A stretch of 64,000 bases of DNA from Miltoncostaea sp963703045 (GTDB lineage: Bacteria; Actinomycetota; Thermoleophilia; Miltoncostaeales; Miltoncostaeaceae), in assembly GCA_963703045.1 (NCBI GenBank), contig OY969782.1:1178001-1242000 (forward strand). The letters are read 5' to 3'. Below are positions 45,651 to 53,269 of this stretch, in pieces. The notes under the pieces are model-generated. The model worked only from the letters and a program-made list of their open reading frames with translations, did not search any database and was not told the DNA's origin. The number at the start of each line of letters is the position of its first letter. The stretch's first letter is position 1. The translations under genes and the position numbers were made by a program.

Positions 45651-46863
45651 TCACCCGGCGGTGGACGGCCTCCGCCGGGAGGCGAGCCGGCGTCGCTGCG
45701 CGCGGGCGTCGCGCAGCAGGCGCTTCTGCACGACCGTGCCGGCCACGAAGGGGTCGAGCGGCGACGGATCGAGCATCCAGCGCGGGTCGACGAGGGCGCG
45801 GCCCACCCGGCCGAGCAGCCGCCACGAGGCTCGCGTCGTCGCCCTCCCCGCGGAAGCGCGCGACGGCCGCCCCGAGCTCGCCGTCCAACCGGACGTAGGT
45901 GACCGGCGCCCAGGGGCCGTCGGCCGCCGGCACCGGCCGGCCGAGGGCGAGGTCGACGGCCGCCCGCGGCAGGTCGAGGCCCGCCTTCATGCTGGCACCC
46001 ACGGTGGCACCCAACCGCAGGTTCACATCGTGCACGAGCAGGCGGCCCCGGCTCTCGATGAAGCTGAGGCTGCACGGCCCGGCGTAGCCGACCTCCTGGA
46101 CGAGGGCGAGGGTCTGCTCGGCCATGCCGGCCGGCGCGGGCGCCGTGCGCAGGAACGAGGCGGGCCCCGATCTACGGGGCCAGTCGGCCAGCGCCTCGAA
46201 GGCGACGAAGCGGAAGTCGTCGCCGAGGCCGACGCTGTGACCGAACCAGCGCGGGCCCCCCAGCAGCTCCTGGACGAGCGCGTCGCGGCCCTGCTCGTTC
46301 AGCGCGCGCACGGCCTCGTCGCGCTCGTGATCGGTGCGCACGGTCACGGCCACGGCGGCGCCGTGCATGTCCTCACCCGATACGCGCGGCTTGACGACGC
46401 ACGGCAGGGCCGGCATGGCGCCGTCGGCGCCGTCGGGCCCGACGCAGGCGGTCGCGGGGTGGGCGACGCCGGCCGCGACCGCGGTCGAGGCGAGCTCGGC
46501 CTTGTCGCAGAGCCTGCGGTACTGCTCGGTGTCGGGCGCCACGAGCACGGCGCCCAGGCTCGCGTGGTGCGGCGCGAGCACGCGCACGACGTCCTCGGCC
46601 GTGGGGAGGACGGCGTCGATCGCCTCGCGCGCCACGATGCGCCGCACGGCGTCGACGAAGGCGTCCGGATCGTCGATCGGCGACGGGTAGCGCCGCGGCC
46701 GCGGGCAGCGCAGCGAGCGCCCTCCGGCTCCGCGACCCTCCGTGTGGGCTCCCACGACCCGGTACCCGGCATCCGCCAGCGACCGGCAGGCCCACGGGCC
46801 CGCGCGGAAGTCGGACGACGCCACCAGTACCGATGGGCCCTGCGATCGCGCCGGACGTGCCAC
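45651..46863 (-). CDS. ATP-grasp domain protein (carboxylate-amine ligase type), apparent 1-base frameshift near 3' end
   Basis: About 404 residues if joined. A preATP-grasp Rossmann region (VLVASSDFRAGPWACRSLADAG, VVGAHTEGRG) is followed by an ATP-grasp fold: LPCVVKPRVSGEDMHG, VQELLGGPRWFGHSV, CSLSFIESRGRLLVHDVNLRLGAT (metal ligands in DVN). It probably ligates an acid to an amine; substrate unknown. From about 45826-45836 the frame changes: the starting frame runs on antisense into folE2 by 319 bp, while the next frame gives a sensible tail (DPRWMLDPSPLDPFVAGTVV...) ending at 45651, just past the folE2 stop. One extra base explains this. GTG 46863 follows GGGGGGCGGC. Confidence 0.78.
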
Positions 46864-47015
46864 GCCGCCCCCCGTTCTCGACCCCGCCGACCGGACATCG
46901 GCGTGCGCGGGCCGAACTGTAGCCGCCCGTCCCGGAGCCGACCCGAGGCGGGCACCCGGCGTGCGCGGGCCCGGCTCGCGCCCCGCGCCGGGCACCGGCG
47001 CGGTCGGTCGGCCGC

Positions 47016-47021
47016 TACGAT
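47016..47021 (+). promoter_or_regulatory. -10 element TACGAT, leaderless start of ACT-domain gene
   Basis: TACGAT is followed by 6 bases and then GTG 47028, favouring 47028 over GTG 47025. Confidence 0.5.
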
Positions 47022-47027
47022 CGGGTG

Positions 47028-47555
47028 GTGAACGAGTTCGTCGTGACCGCGGTTGGCACCGACCGGCCGGGCATCGTCGCCGCCCTCACCGGCGCGTTGC
47101 TGACAATCGGCGGCAACCTGGAGGACGCCCGCGCGGCGCTCATGCGGGGGTCGTTCGCGACCATCCTGTCGGTGGCCGTGCCGCCCGACGTGCACGCCGA
47201 GCAGGTGCGAGGGGCCCTCGAGCCGGTCGCGCGCGACCTGGGCCTCGGCCTGTGGATCGGCGACGCCGCCCCGCCGCCCACCGGGCCGCCCAAGGCGCGG
47301 TGCCTCGTGTCGGTCTACGGCGCCGACCACCCCGGCATCGTCCACGGCATCGCCGACGCCCTCGCCCGGCACGAGATCAACGTGATCGACCTCTCGGCAC
47401 GGCTCGTCGGCGATCCCCCGGTGTACGTGCTCGGCATCGAGGTCGAGCCGCCGGCCGGCGTCAACGCCGCCGCCGTGCGCGCCGCGCTCGCCCCGGCCGC
47501 CGAGCAGCACGGCGTCGAGCTCACGGTCGATGACGAGGGGGACGAGGTCCTCTGA
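47028..47555 (+). CDS. double ACT-domain regulatory protein (GcvR-like)
   Basis: 175 residues with two ACT modules: FVVTAVGTDRPGIVAALTGALLTIGGNLEDARAA (split here into its two halves by family convention) and CLVSVYGADHPGIVHGIADALARHEI. Each has the D-x-PGIV loop of amino-acid-binding ACT folds. Two tandem ACT domains without a catalytic domain is the layout of GcvR, the glycine-cleavage repressor accessory, and related amino-acid sensors. Ligand unknown. The def gene follows 22 bp downstream. Confidence 0.83.
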   Translation: MNEFVVTAVGTDRPGIVAALTGALLTIGGNLEDARAALMRGSFATILSVAVPPDVHAEQVRGALEPVARDLGLGLWIGDAAPPPTGPPKARCLVSVYGADHPGIVHGIADALARHEINVIDLSARLVGDPPVYVLGIEVEPPAGVNAAAVRAALAPAAEQHGVELTVDDEGDEVL

Positions 47556-47577
47556 GCCGGTTCGCGGTGGGCGTCGC

Positions 47578-48072
47578 ATGATCCTCGAGGTCGTGCGATA
47601 TCCGGATCGGCGCCTCAAGTCTCCCGCGGTCCCCGTCGGACGCCCGGGTCCCGCCATCGCGCGGTTGGCCCGGGACATGCTCGACACGGCCGCGGAGTAC
47701 CCGCGGACCGTCGGCCTCGCCGCCCCCCAGGTGGGGCACATGTGGCGGGTGGCCTTCGTCGACTGCACCGGTCACCCGAAGGTGCCCGAGGCCCAGGGGC
47801 TCATCTGGCTGATCGACCCGGTGGTCGTGCGCTCCGATGGCGACGCGAAGGGCCGCGAGGGCTGCCTGAGCCTGCCCGACATCACGGCCAACGTACGGCG
47901 GCCCACCTCCATCGCGGTCGAGACCACCGGGCTCGACGGCGAGCGCCGCACGATCGAGGCATCCGGGTTCGAGGCGCGGGTGATCCTGCACGAGATGGAC
48001 CACCTCGACGGCGTGCTGATCCTCGATCGCGTCACCTCGCTCGCGCTCGACGTCTTCGCCCGGCGCCGCTGA
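47578..48072 (+). CDS. def: peptide deformylase
   Basis: Metallo-hydrolase of 164 residues that removes the N-formyl group from new proteins. All three motifs are present: GLAAPQVG (residues about 45-52), EGCLSLPD with the metal Cys, and HEMDHLDG with the two metal His and catalytic Glu. ATG 47578, 22 bp behind the ACT-domain gene. Convergent with the next hypothetical gene. Confidence 0.95.
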   Translation: MILEVVRYPDRRLKSPAVPVGRPGPAIARLARDMLDTAAEYPRTVGLAAPQVGHMWRVAFVDCTGHPKVPEAQGLIWLIDPVVVRSDGDAKGREGCLSLPDITANVRRPTSIAVETTGLDGERRTIEASGFEARVILHEMDHLDGVLILDRVTSLALDVFARRR

Positions 48073-48080
48073 GCGAGGGG

Positions 48081-48494
48081 CTACCCGCCTCGGGCGGCCT
48101 GGGCCAGCAACGAGCCGATCTGCTCCCGCGCCGGCTCGCCGAACGTCTCGCGCGCCAGGGCCAGGCGCGAGCGCGCCGCGTCGTCGCCCGACCGGGCGGC
48201 GTCGGCCACCGTGCGGCGCAGACCGGCCACGAGGATGACGAGCTGGCGATCGGGGGCGAGGCCCTCCATCGGGGGCTCGATCGGGTGCACCACCCGCAGC
48301 CACGCGGCGGCCGACTCGCCGGGACGGGCGCTCGACCAGGCGCTCGCCATCACGGCCTGCTCGAGCGCCGCGCGCGGCTCGCCGCGACCGGCGATGCCGG
48401 CCGCGGCGATGGCCTCGATCTGCCGCCGGCCCACGCTGACGCGCACCACGCGGCAGAACGCGTCGTCGGGCCCCGGCTGGGCGTGGCGGCTCAT
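48081..48494 (-). CDS. hypothetical protein (137 aa)
   Basis: Unrecognised, about 137 residues, Ala- and Arg-rich and likely all-helical, with no membrane segment. Segments include FCRVVRVSVGRRQIEAIAAA, ALEQAVMASAWSSARPGES, LAPDRQLVILVAGLRRTVAD, and REQIGSLLAQAARGG. One Cys near residue 14. ATG 48494 follows AGAGG directly. It is the last gene of a minus-strand run that includes moaD, moaE and a Cys-rich hypothetical, 60-70 bp apart. Confidence 0.55.
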   Translation of the reverse strand: MSRHAQPGPDDAFCRVVRVSVGRRQIEAIAAAGIAGRGEPRAALEQAVMASAWSSARPGESAAAWLRVVHPIEPPMEGLAPDRQLVILVAGLRRTVADAARSGDDAARSRLALARETFGEPAREQIGSLLAQAARGG

Positions 48495-48561
48495 GCCTCT
48501 CGAATCGGCGCGACGGGCCGTTTGCGAGAGGGCTCGACCCGGGCCCGCGGGCCCGGGAGCG

Positions 48562-48981
48562 CTACCTGGCCGAGTACACGTCCCCGTCGCCCCCGCCGCG
48601 CACCGCGTGCACGGGGTGCCCCGCGGCCTCCCACTGGTAGTACGAGCAGGCGGGCCCGAACGAGGGCTCGTACACGGTCGGGCGCGGGTTGCGGCCGACG
48701 TCGCGCGCCGCGGCGGCGTGCCGCAGCAGGCTGGGATCGTCCATCTCGGGCCAGACGATGACGAGGTGGGCCGCGGTGAGGTGGCGGGCGACGAACGTGC
48801 ACCCCTGGGCGGGGCAGGGCCACGAGTCGGTGGCGACGCAGTACCAGCCGCTGTAGTCCTGGCCCGAGTCGTCGGTCCAGAGCTCCTCGTCCTGGCCGAG
48901 TTCCTGGTCGACGTCGGGCATCGGCGGCGCGACGAGGGGATCCTCGACGCCGATCGCGGGACGCTCGGGGCTCTCAGGCAT
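48562..48981 (-). CDS. hypothetical protein with Cys/His cluster
   Basis: 139 residues from ATG 48981, which has GGGAGG seven bases upstream. The N-terminal 40 residues are acidic and disordered (PPMPDVDQELGQDEELW). The middle, SGWYCVATDSWPCPAQG followed by CTFVARHLTAAHL, has three Cys and two His in a zinc-finger-like spacing. The rest (VIVWPEMDDPSLLRHAAAAR, YYQWEAAGHPVHAVR) resembles no family I know. The start overlaps the moaE 3' end by 8 bp, so it is probably part of the molybdopterin transcript. Confidence 0.6.
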   Translation of the reverse strand: MPESPERPAIGVEDPLVAPPMPDVDQELGQDEELWTDDSGQDYSGWYCVATDSWPCPAQGCTFVARHLTAAHLVIVWPEMDDPSLLRHAAAARDVGRNPRPTVYEPSFGPACSYYQWEAAGHPVHAVRGGGDGDVYSAR

Positions 48982-49419
48982 GCGATGACCTCCCATGGGC
49001 GTGTGCCGGCGGGGCGCACCCGTCGATCCAGGCGGTCCCGCCGTCGGCGAAGACCGTCTGCTTCCATATCGGCGCCCGGCGCTTGAGCTCGTCGATGACG
49101 TGCCGGCAGGCCGCGAAGGCCGCGGCGCGATGGGGGGCCGACGCCGCGACCGCGACGCTCGGATCGCCCACGGCGACCTCGCCGAGACGGTGGATCAGCG
49201 CGACGCGCGCACCCCAGGCCGTGGCGGCCTCGGCGGCGATGGCGCGCATCTCGGCGAGGGCGAGCTCCTCGTAGGCCTCGTAGCGCAGGGCCGCCACCTC
49301 GCGGCGGTCGCCCTCGCGACGGGTGGTGCCGACGAAGGTCGCGAGCCCGCCGTGCTCGGGGTCGGCGACCGCCGCCAGCAGGGCGGAGTGGTCGAGCGGG
49401 GCGTCGACGAGCGCGATCA
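48974..49419 (-). CDS. moaE: molybdopterin synthase large subunit MoaE
   Basis: 147 residues. MoaE transfers sulfur from MoaD thiocarboxylate to cyclic pyranopterin to make molybdopterin. Signatures: GGLATFVGTTRREGDRREVAALRYEAYEE (family start, here cut in two by convention), WGARVALIHRLGEVAVGDPSVAV, HRAAAFAACRHVIDELKRRAPIWKQ with the catalytic Lys residues in the K-x-x-x-PIWK motif. ATG 49419 overlaps the moaD stop by 3 bp. Other moa/mog genes are not in the window. Confidence 0.93.
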
Positions 49420-49674
49420 TCCGCCCGACACCGGCAGCACGACGGCGACCTCGTCCCCGTCGCGCAGGGGTGCCCCGGGCAGCGTCCACTCGTGGTTGAG
49501 CGCGTAGCGGACGCCGTCGGGGAGCCCACGCTCGCGCACCGCGGCCGGCAGGTGGCTCCACACCGCACCGACCGGCGTCGCGGGGGGCAGGCCGAGCCGC
49601 AGCCGACCGGTGCCCGCGGCCTCCCGCAATGACGCGAACAGGCGCACCGTGACGGTGATCTCGGGCTCCGGCAT
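49417..49674 (-). CDS. moaD: molybdopterin synthase sulfur-carrier subunit MoaD
   Basis: 85-residue ubiquitin-like sulfur carrier ending in the required Gly-Gly (LPVSGG), the thiocarboxylated C-terminus. VTVRLFASLREAAGTGRLRL and GDEVAVVLPVSGG are the family's first and last strands. ATG 49674 has TAGACT 7 bases upstream on its strand. Its stop overlaps the moaE start. Confidence 0.9.
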   Translation of the reverse strand: MPEPEITVTVRLFASLREAAGTGRLRLGLPPATPVGAVWSHLPAAVRERGLPDGVRYALNHEWTLPGAPLRDGDEVAVVLPVSGG

Positions 49675-49681
49675 GGATTCG

Positions 49682-49687
49682 AGTCTA
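49682..49687 (-). promoter_or_regulatory. -10 element TAGACT, leaderless start of moaD
   Basis: On the minus strand TAGACT is followed by 7 bases and then ATG 49674. Confidence 0.45.
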
Positions 49688-49767
49688 GCGGTGGCGTGGA
49701 TGTTCTCCGGCGACGTCGGGGCCGCGGCCCCCCCGTCCGTCCAGCTCACGACCGGGGGGTCATGACC

Positions 49768-49773
49768 TAGCGT
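49768..49773 (+). promoter_or_regulatory. -10 element TAGCGT, leaderless start of lysyl oxidase gene 1
   Basis: TAGCGT is followed by 7 bases and then ATG 49781; it is too close to GTG 49772 to serve that codon. Confidence 0.45.
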
Positions 49774-49780
49774 GAGCGAG

Positions 49781-51400
49781 ATGAGCCGTCGCCGATTCGT
49801 CCTCTCCCTCCTGGCCACCGCGGCGTCGGCCGCGGTGGGCCTGCCGCTGCTGGCCTCGGCGGCCCCCGGCGACGACCTGCCCGACCTGCGGGCCGACGCG
49901 CCGGCCAACCCCTACTTCGAGGACAACCGCGGCACGCGGCTGCTGCTGCGGTTCGACGGCTTCGTCACCAACGTGGGCACCGGGCCCCTCGACGTCACCG
50001 GCAACCCGCAGGCCACCATGTGGCAGCGCGTCAACGACGGCGGCACGCTCGTCAACGAGCGCACGGTGCCGGTGCAGTACGAGACGGCCGACGGGCACGA
50101 CCACTTCCACCTGATGCGGATCATGCGGTACTCGCTGCGCGCGGGCAACGCGCCGTCGAGCCCGGAGGTCGCGCCGGGGCAGAAGGTCGGCTTCTGCCTC
50201 TACGACTACAACCCGGCCACGAGCTTCTCGGGCTCGCGCGACCCGAAGGCCTACGCGCTCGGCCGGCCGGGCGACGACTTCTGCCGCCAGGGCAACCCGG
50301 GTGCCACGTCCCTCACCATGGGCGTGTCGTCGGGCTGGCGGGACGACTACGGCTCGTACCTGGCCCTGCAGTGGGTCGACGCCTCGGACACGACACCGGG
50401 CAGCTACTACCTGGCGGCCGACGCCGACCCCAACGACATCATCCGCGAGTCGAACGAGAGCAACCCGCGGGCGTACATGTCGTCGCCCGTGACGGTGCCC
50501 GGCTACGTCCCGAAGCCGATCGGCCCGGTCGCGGCCTCCGGCTCGGCGCCCACCGACATCGCGCTCGACGTGACGACGTGGGGATCGCCCTCGGGCCTGC
50601 GCTACGCCGTGACGAGCCAGCCCGCCCGCGGATCGGTGAGCATCAGCGGCGGCGTCGCCCGCTACACGCCGGGCGCCGGCGCCCCGGGCACCTACTCGTT
50701 CACCTACTCGGCCGCCTCGTCGAGCCGCTACCCCCGTACCCCGCGCACCGCCACCGTCACCCTGAACGTCGCGGGCGCGCAGGCGCCGAGCGTGGCCATC
50801 TCGGGCCTGCCGGCGACCATGACGGCGGGCACGAGCGCGCAGCTGTCGGCGGCGGTCGCCAACGCCGGCCCAGGCGTCTCGTGGTCGGCCAGCGCCGGCA
50901 CGATCTCGGCGTCCGGTGTGTTCGTCGCCCCGGCGACGCCGCCCCCCGGCGGCGTGGTCACCGTCCGCGCGACGAGCACGGCGGCGCCGGGCGCGTCGGC
51001 CGAGGCCACGGTGACGGTCGTGCCCGCGCCCCCTCCGACGCCCGCGCCGCTCGTGCCGGGTGGCGGCACGCTCAGCCCGGCGAGCCCGGGCCCGCTGCCG
51101 CCGACCGCCACGTCCGTCCGCAGCGCCGCGGCGCGCGTCATCACGAAGACGCGGATGAAGCGCAACGGACGGATCATCGTGGTGCGCACCGTGCCGCGAG
51201 CCGGAGGCCGTATCGCCATCGCCGGCGTGCGCGCCAAGCGCGCGCGTGCGCTGTGCGTGTCGCGGGCCGTCGCCGGGCGGCGCACCACCTGCCTGCTGAA
51301 GCTGCCGCGGCGCTACGCCGACGCCCCGGTGCGCGTCGTCGTCGCGCTGAGGTCGGGCAGCGCCCCACGCCTCGTCGTCAACCGCCTGTCACGTCCATGA
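49781..51400 (+). CDS. secreted lysyl-oxidase-like copper protein 1
   Basis: About 539 residues. A Tat-like signal (SRRRFVLSLLATAASAAVGL) is followed by a lysyl-oxidase catalytic domain: LLLRFDGFVTNVGTGPLDV, the copper site DGHDHFHLMRI (His106, 108, 110 from this start), APGQKVGFCLYDYNP, GWRDDYGSYLALQWVD, and YYLAADADPNDIIRESNESN. Two Ig/cadherin-like modules follow (ITAG-type strands near 250-320 and 330-420), then a Pro-rich stretch and a basic C-terminal domain. Oxidative deamination of lysine, and so cross-linking of extracellular protein, is inferred from the family. It lies in tandem with a second copy 79 bp downstream. Confidence 0.85.
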   Translation: MSRRRFVLSLLATAASAAVGLPLLASAAPGDDLPDLRADAPANPYFEDNRGTRLLLRFDGFVTNVGTGPLDVTGNPQATMWQRVNDGGTLVNERTVPVQYETADGHDHFHLMRIMRYSLRAGNAPSSPEVAPGQKVGFCLYDYNPATSFSGSRDPKAYALGRPGDDFCRQGNPGATSLTMGVSSGWRDDYGSYLALQWVDASDTTPGSYYLAADADPNDIIRESNESNPRAYMSSPVTVPGYVPKPIGPVAASGSAPTDIALDVTTWGSPSGLRYAVTSQPARGSVSISGGVARYTPGAGAPGTYSFTYSAASSSRYPRTPRTATVTLNVAGAQAPSVAISGLPATMTAGTSAQLSAAVANAGPGVSWSASAGTISASGVFVAPATPPPGGVVTVRATSTAAPGASAEATVTVVPAPPPTPAPLVPGGGTLSPASPGPLPPTATSVRSAAARVITKTRMKRNGRIIVVRTVPRAGGRIAIAGVRAKRARALCVSRAVAGRRTTCLLKLPRRYADAPVRVVVALRSGSAPRLVVNRLSRP

Positions 51401-51465
51401 TCCCCGCGTTCGCCCGTGACGCCGTACTGCCCGCAGGTCCAGGTCCCACGTCCCCATCCGCCCCC

Positions 51466-51471
51466 TAACCT
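51466..51471 (+). promoter_or_regulatory. -10 element TAACCT, leaderless start of lysyl oxidase gene 2
   Basis: TAACCT is followed by 8 bases and then ATG 51480, suggesting the second copy has its own promoter. Confidence 0.45.
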
Positions 51472-51479
51472 CGGGAACC

Positions 51480-53129
51480 ATGCGCAGATCTCGCCGCACC
51501 CCTGTCCTCGGCCTCCTGGGCCTCGCCGCCGCAGCCGCCGCCAGCGTGCCGATCATCGCCTTCGCCGGCCCCGGGGCCGAGGCGCCGAACCTGCGCGCCG
51601 ACCCGGTCGAGGGCATCGAGGGGCCCTCGATCTACTCCGGCACCGAGGGCGGTCTCGGCGACGGGGCGCTGCTCGTGCGGTTCGACGGCTTCGTGACCAA
51701 CGTCGGGCAGGGCCCGCTCGAGGTGCGCGGCAACCCACAGATCGCCGGCAACGTGCGGCAGTTCGCCCGTACCGGCCCGTCCGAGAGCCTGCCGTCGGTG
51801 CCCGTCGGCACTCCGGAGGTGCGGTTCGAGGGGGCCGACAGCCACAATCACTGGCACCTGATGCGGGCCATGCGGTACTCGCTCTGGAACCTCCAGAGGA
51901 CCGCCCAGGTCGCACCCAGCCAGAAGGTCGGCTTCTGCCTCTACGACATCGAGCCGGCGTCGAGCGCCCCGGTGACGGACCCGAAGACCTACACCGCCAG
52001 CGTGACCAACTTCTGCGAGGCCACGAGCTTCGGCGGAGGCGGCGCAGGGGCGACCAGCCTGCGCATGGGCACGTCGCCCGGCTGGCGCGACGTGTACGAC
52101 AAGGGCCTCGCCTACCAGTGGGTCAACGTCTCCAACACGAGCCCCGGCACCTACCTGGTGGGCGCGGAGGCCGATCCGGACAACGTCATCTGGGAGGGCG
52201 GCGGGACGGCCGAGAACAACACGCCGGCGTTCGCGTCTCAGCAGGTCACGGTGCCGGGCTGGGTCGCCCAGCCGGTTGCGGTGAACCAGACCGGGGCGGC
52301 GCAGGTCGTGCCGGTGGCCGCCACGAAGTTCGGTACGCAGTCGAACTCGGCCCTGCGCTACCGGGTCGTGTCGGCGCCGTCGAACGGCACGCTCAACCTG
52401 CCCGTGGGCGCCGTGTTCGCGGCCGGCCAGCTCCAGTACACGCCGGCGCCCGGGTACGGCGGCTCGGACTCCTTCGCCTACGCCGCCTTCTCGGCGAGCT
52501 CGTCCTTCCCGACGAACCCGCCGGCCGCCACCGTCTCGGTGAACGGCGCGGCCCCGTCGATCACCCTCTCGGGCGCGCCCGCCAGCCTCGTCGCGGGCAC
52601 CAGCGCCCAGCTGACCGCGGCCCTGGCGAACGCGCCGGGCGGGGTGAGCTGGTCGGCCGGTGCCGGCACGATCTCGCCGACCGGCCTCTACGTGGCTCCC
52701 GGCACGCCTCCCCCCGGCGGAACCGTGACGGTGCGGGCGGCGAGCACCGCGAACCCGGCGGTCGCCGCGGAGGCCGTCATCGCGATCACCCCGGCCCCGA
52801 GCGTCGTCGCGCGGCCCGGTGTCGGCGGCTCGCCCCTCCGCGCTGGCAGCAAGCTGATCTCCCCGCTGCGGGTCGTGCCGTTCGGACGCCGGATCGTCGT
52901 GAGCAAGATCGCGACCGGGCGCAAGGCCGGCCGCGTCGTCATCTCCGTCACGATCGGGCCCAAGCTGCTCGGCCGCTGCGTCGCCCGAAAGGTCGGGGCG
53001 CGCAAGACCTTCACCTGCAAGGTCACGATGAAGAAGCCCTACGCGCTCAAGAAGGTCCGCGTGACCGCGAAGTTCACGGCCACGAAGGGCGGCGCCACCG
53101 CCGTTCGCCGGACTTTCGCGGCGAGGTAG
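51480..53129 (+). CDS. secreted lysyl-oxidase-like copper protein 2
   Basis: 549-residue paralogue of the preceding protein. A Sec-type signal peptide (TPVLGLLGLAAAAAASVPII) is followed by the same domain order: LLVRFDGFVTNVGQGPLEV, copper site ADSHNHWHLMRA (His122, 124, 126), APSQKVGFCLYDIEP, GWRDVYDKGLAYQWVN, YLVGAEADPDNVIWEG. Two Ig-like modules (TAQLTAALANAPGGVSW is the second) and a basic tail (GRKAGRVVISVTIGPK...) complete it. Sequence between the two copies is shared across the whole length, so they arose by tandem duplication. The product is likely exported and copper-loaded outside the cell. Confidence 0.85.
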   Translation: MRRSRRTPVLGLLGLAAAAAASVPIIAFAGPGAEAPNLRADPVEGIEGPSIYSGTEGGLGDGALLVRFDGFVTNVGQGPLEVRGNPQIAGNVRQFARTGPSESLPSVPVGTPEVRFEGADSHNHWHLMRAMRYSLWNLQRTAQVAPSQKVGFCLYDIEPASSAPVTDPKTYTASVTNFCEATSFGGGGAGATSLRMGTSPGWRDVYDKGLAYQWVNVSNTSPGTYLVGAEADPDNVIWEGGGTAENNTPAFASQQVTVPGWVAQPVAVNQTGAAQVVPVAATKFGTQSNSALRYRVVSAPSNGTLNLPVGAVFAAGQLQYTPAPGYGGSDSFAYAAFSASSSFPTNPPAATVSVNGAAPSITLSGAPASLVAGTSAQLTAALANAPGGVSWSAGAGTISPTGLYVAPGTPPPGGTVTVRAASTANPAVAAEAVIAITPAPSVVARPGVGGSPLRAGSKLISPLRVVPFGRRIVVSKIATGRKAGRVVISVTIGPKLLGRCVARKVGARKTFTCKVTMKKPYALKKVRVTAKFTATKGGATAVRRTFAAR

Positions 53130-53138
53130 CACCCCCCG

Positions 53139-53172
53139 GGCGGCGGGACGTGTGTGTTAGCGTCCCGCCGCC
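53139..53172. terminator. perfect 12-bp hairpin after lysyl oxidase gene 2
   Basis: GGCGGCGGGACG (53139-53150) and CGTCCCGCCGCC (53161-53172) form a perfect 12-bp stem with a 10-base loop, 10 bp beyond the stop at 53129. There is no T-run, so intrinsic termination is possible but not certain. Confidence 0.5.
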
Positions 53173-53269
53173 GTCGGGCGCCGGAACCGCGGCGCCGACG
53201 AGATCCGTGGGGGGCGAGTGAGCGAGCGCAACGGCGGGGCCCACCACCGCCACGCGGCGTGACGCGCAC

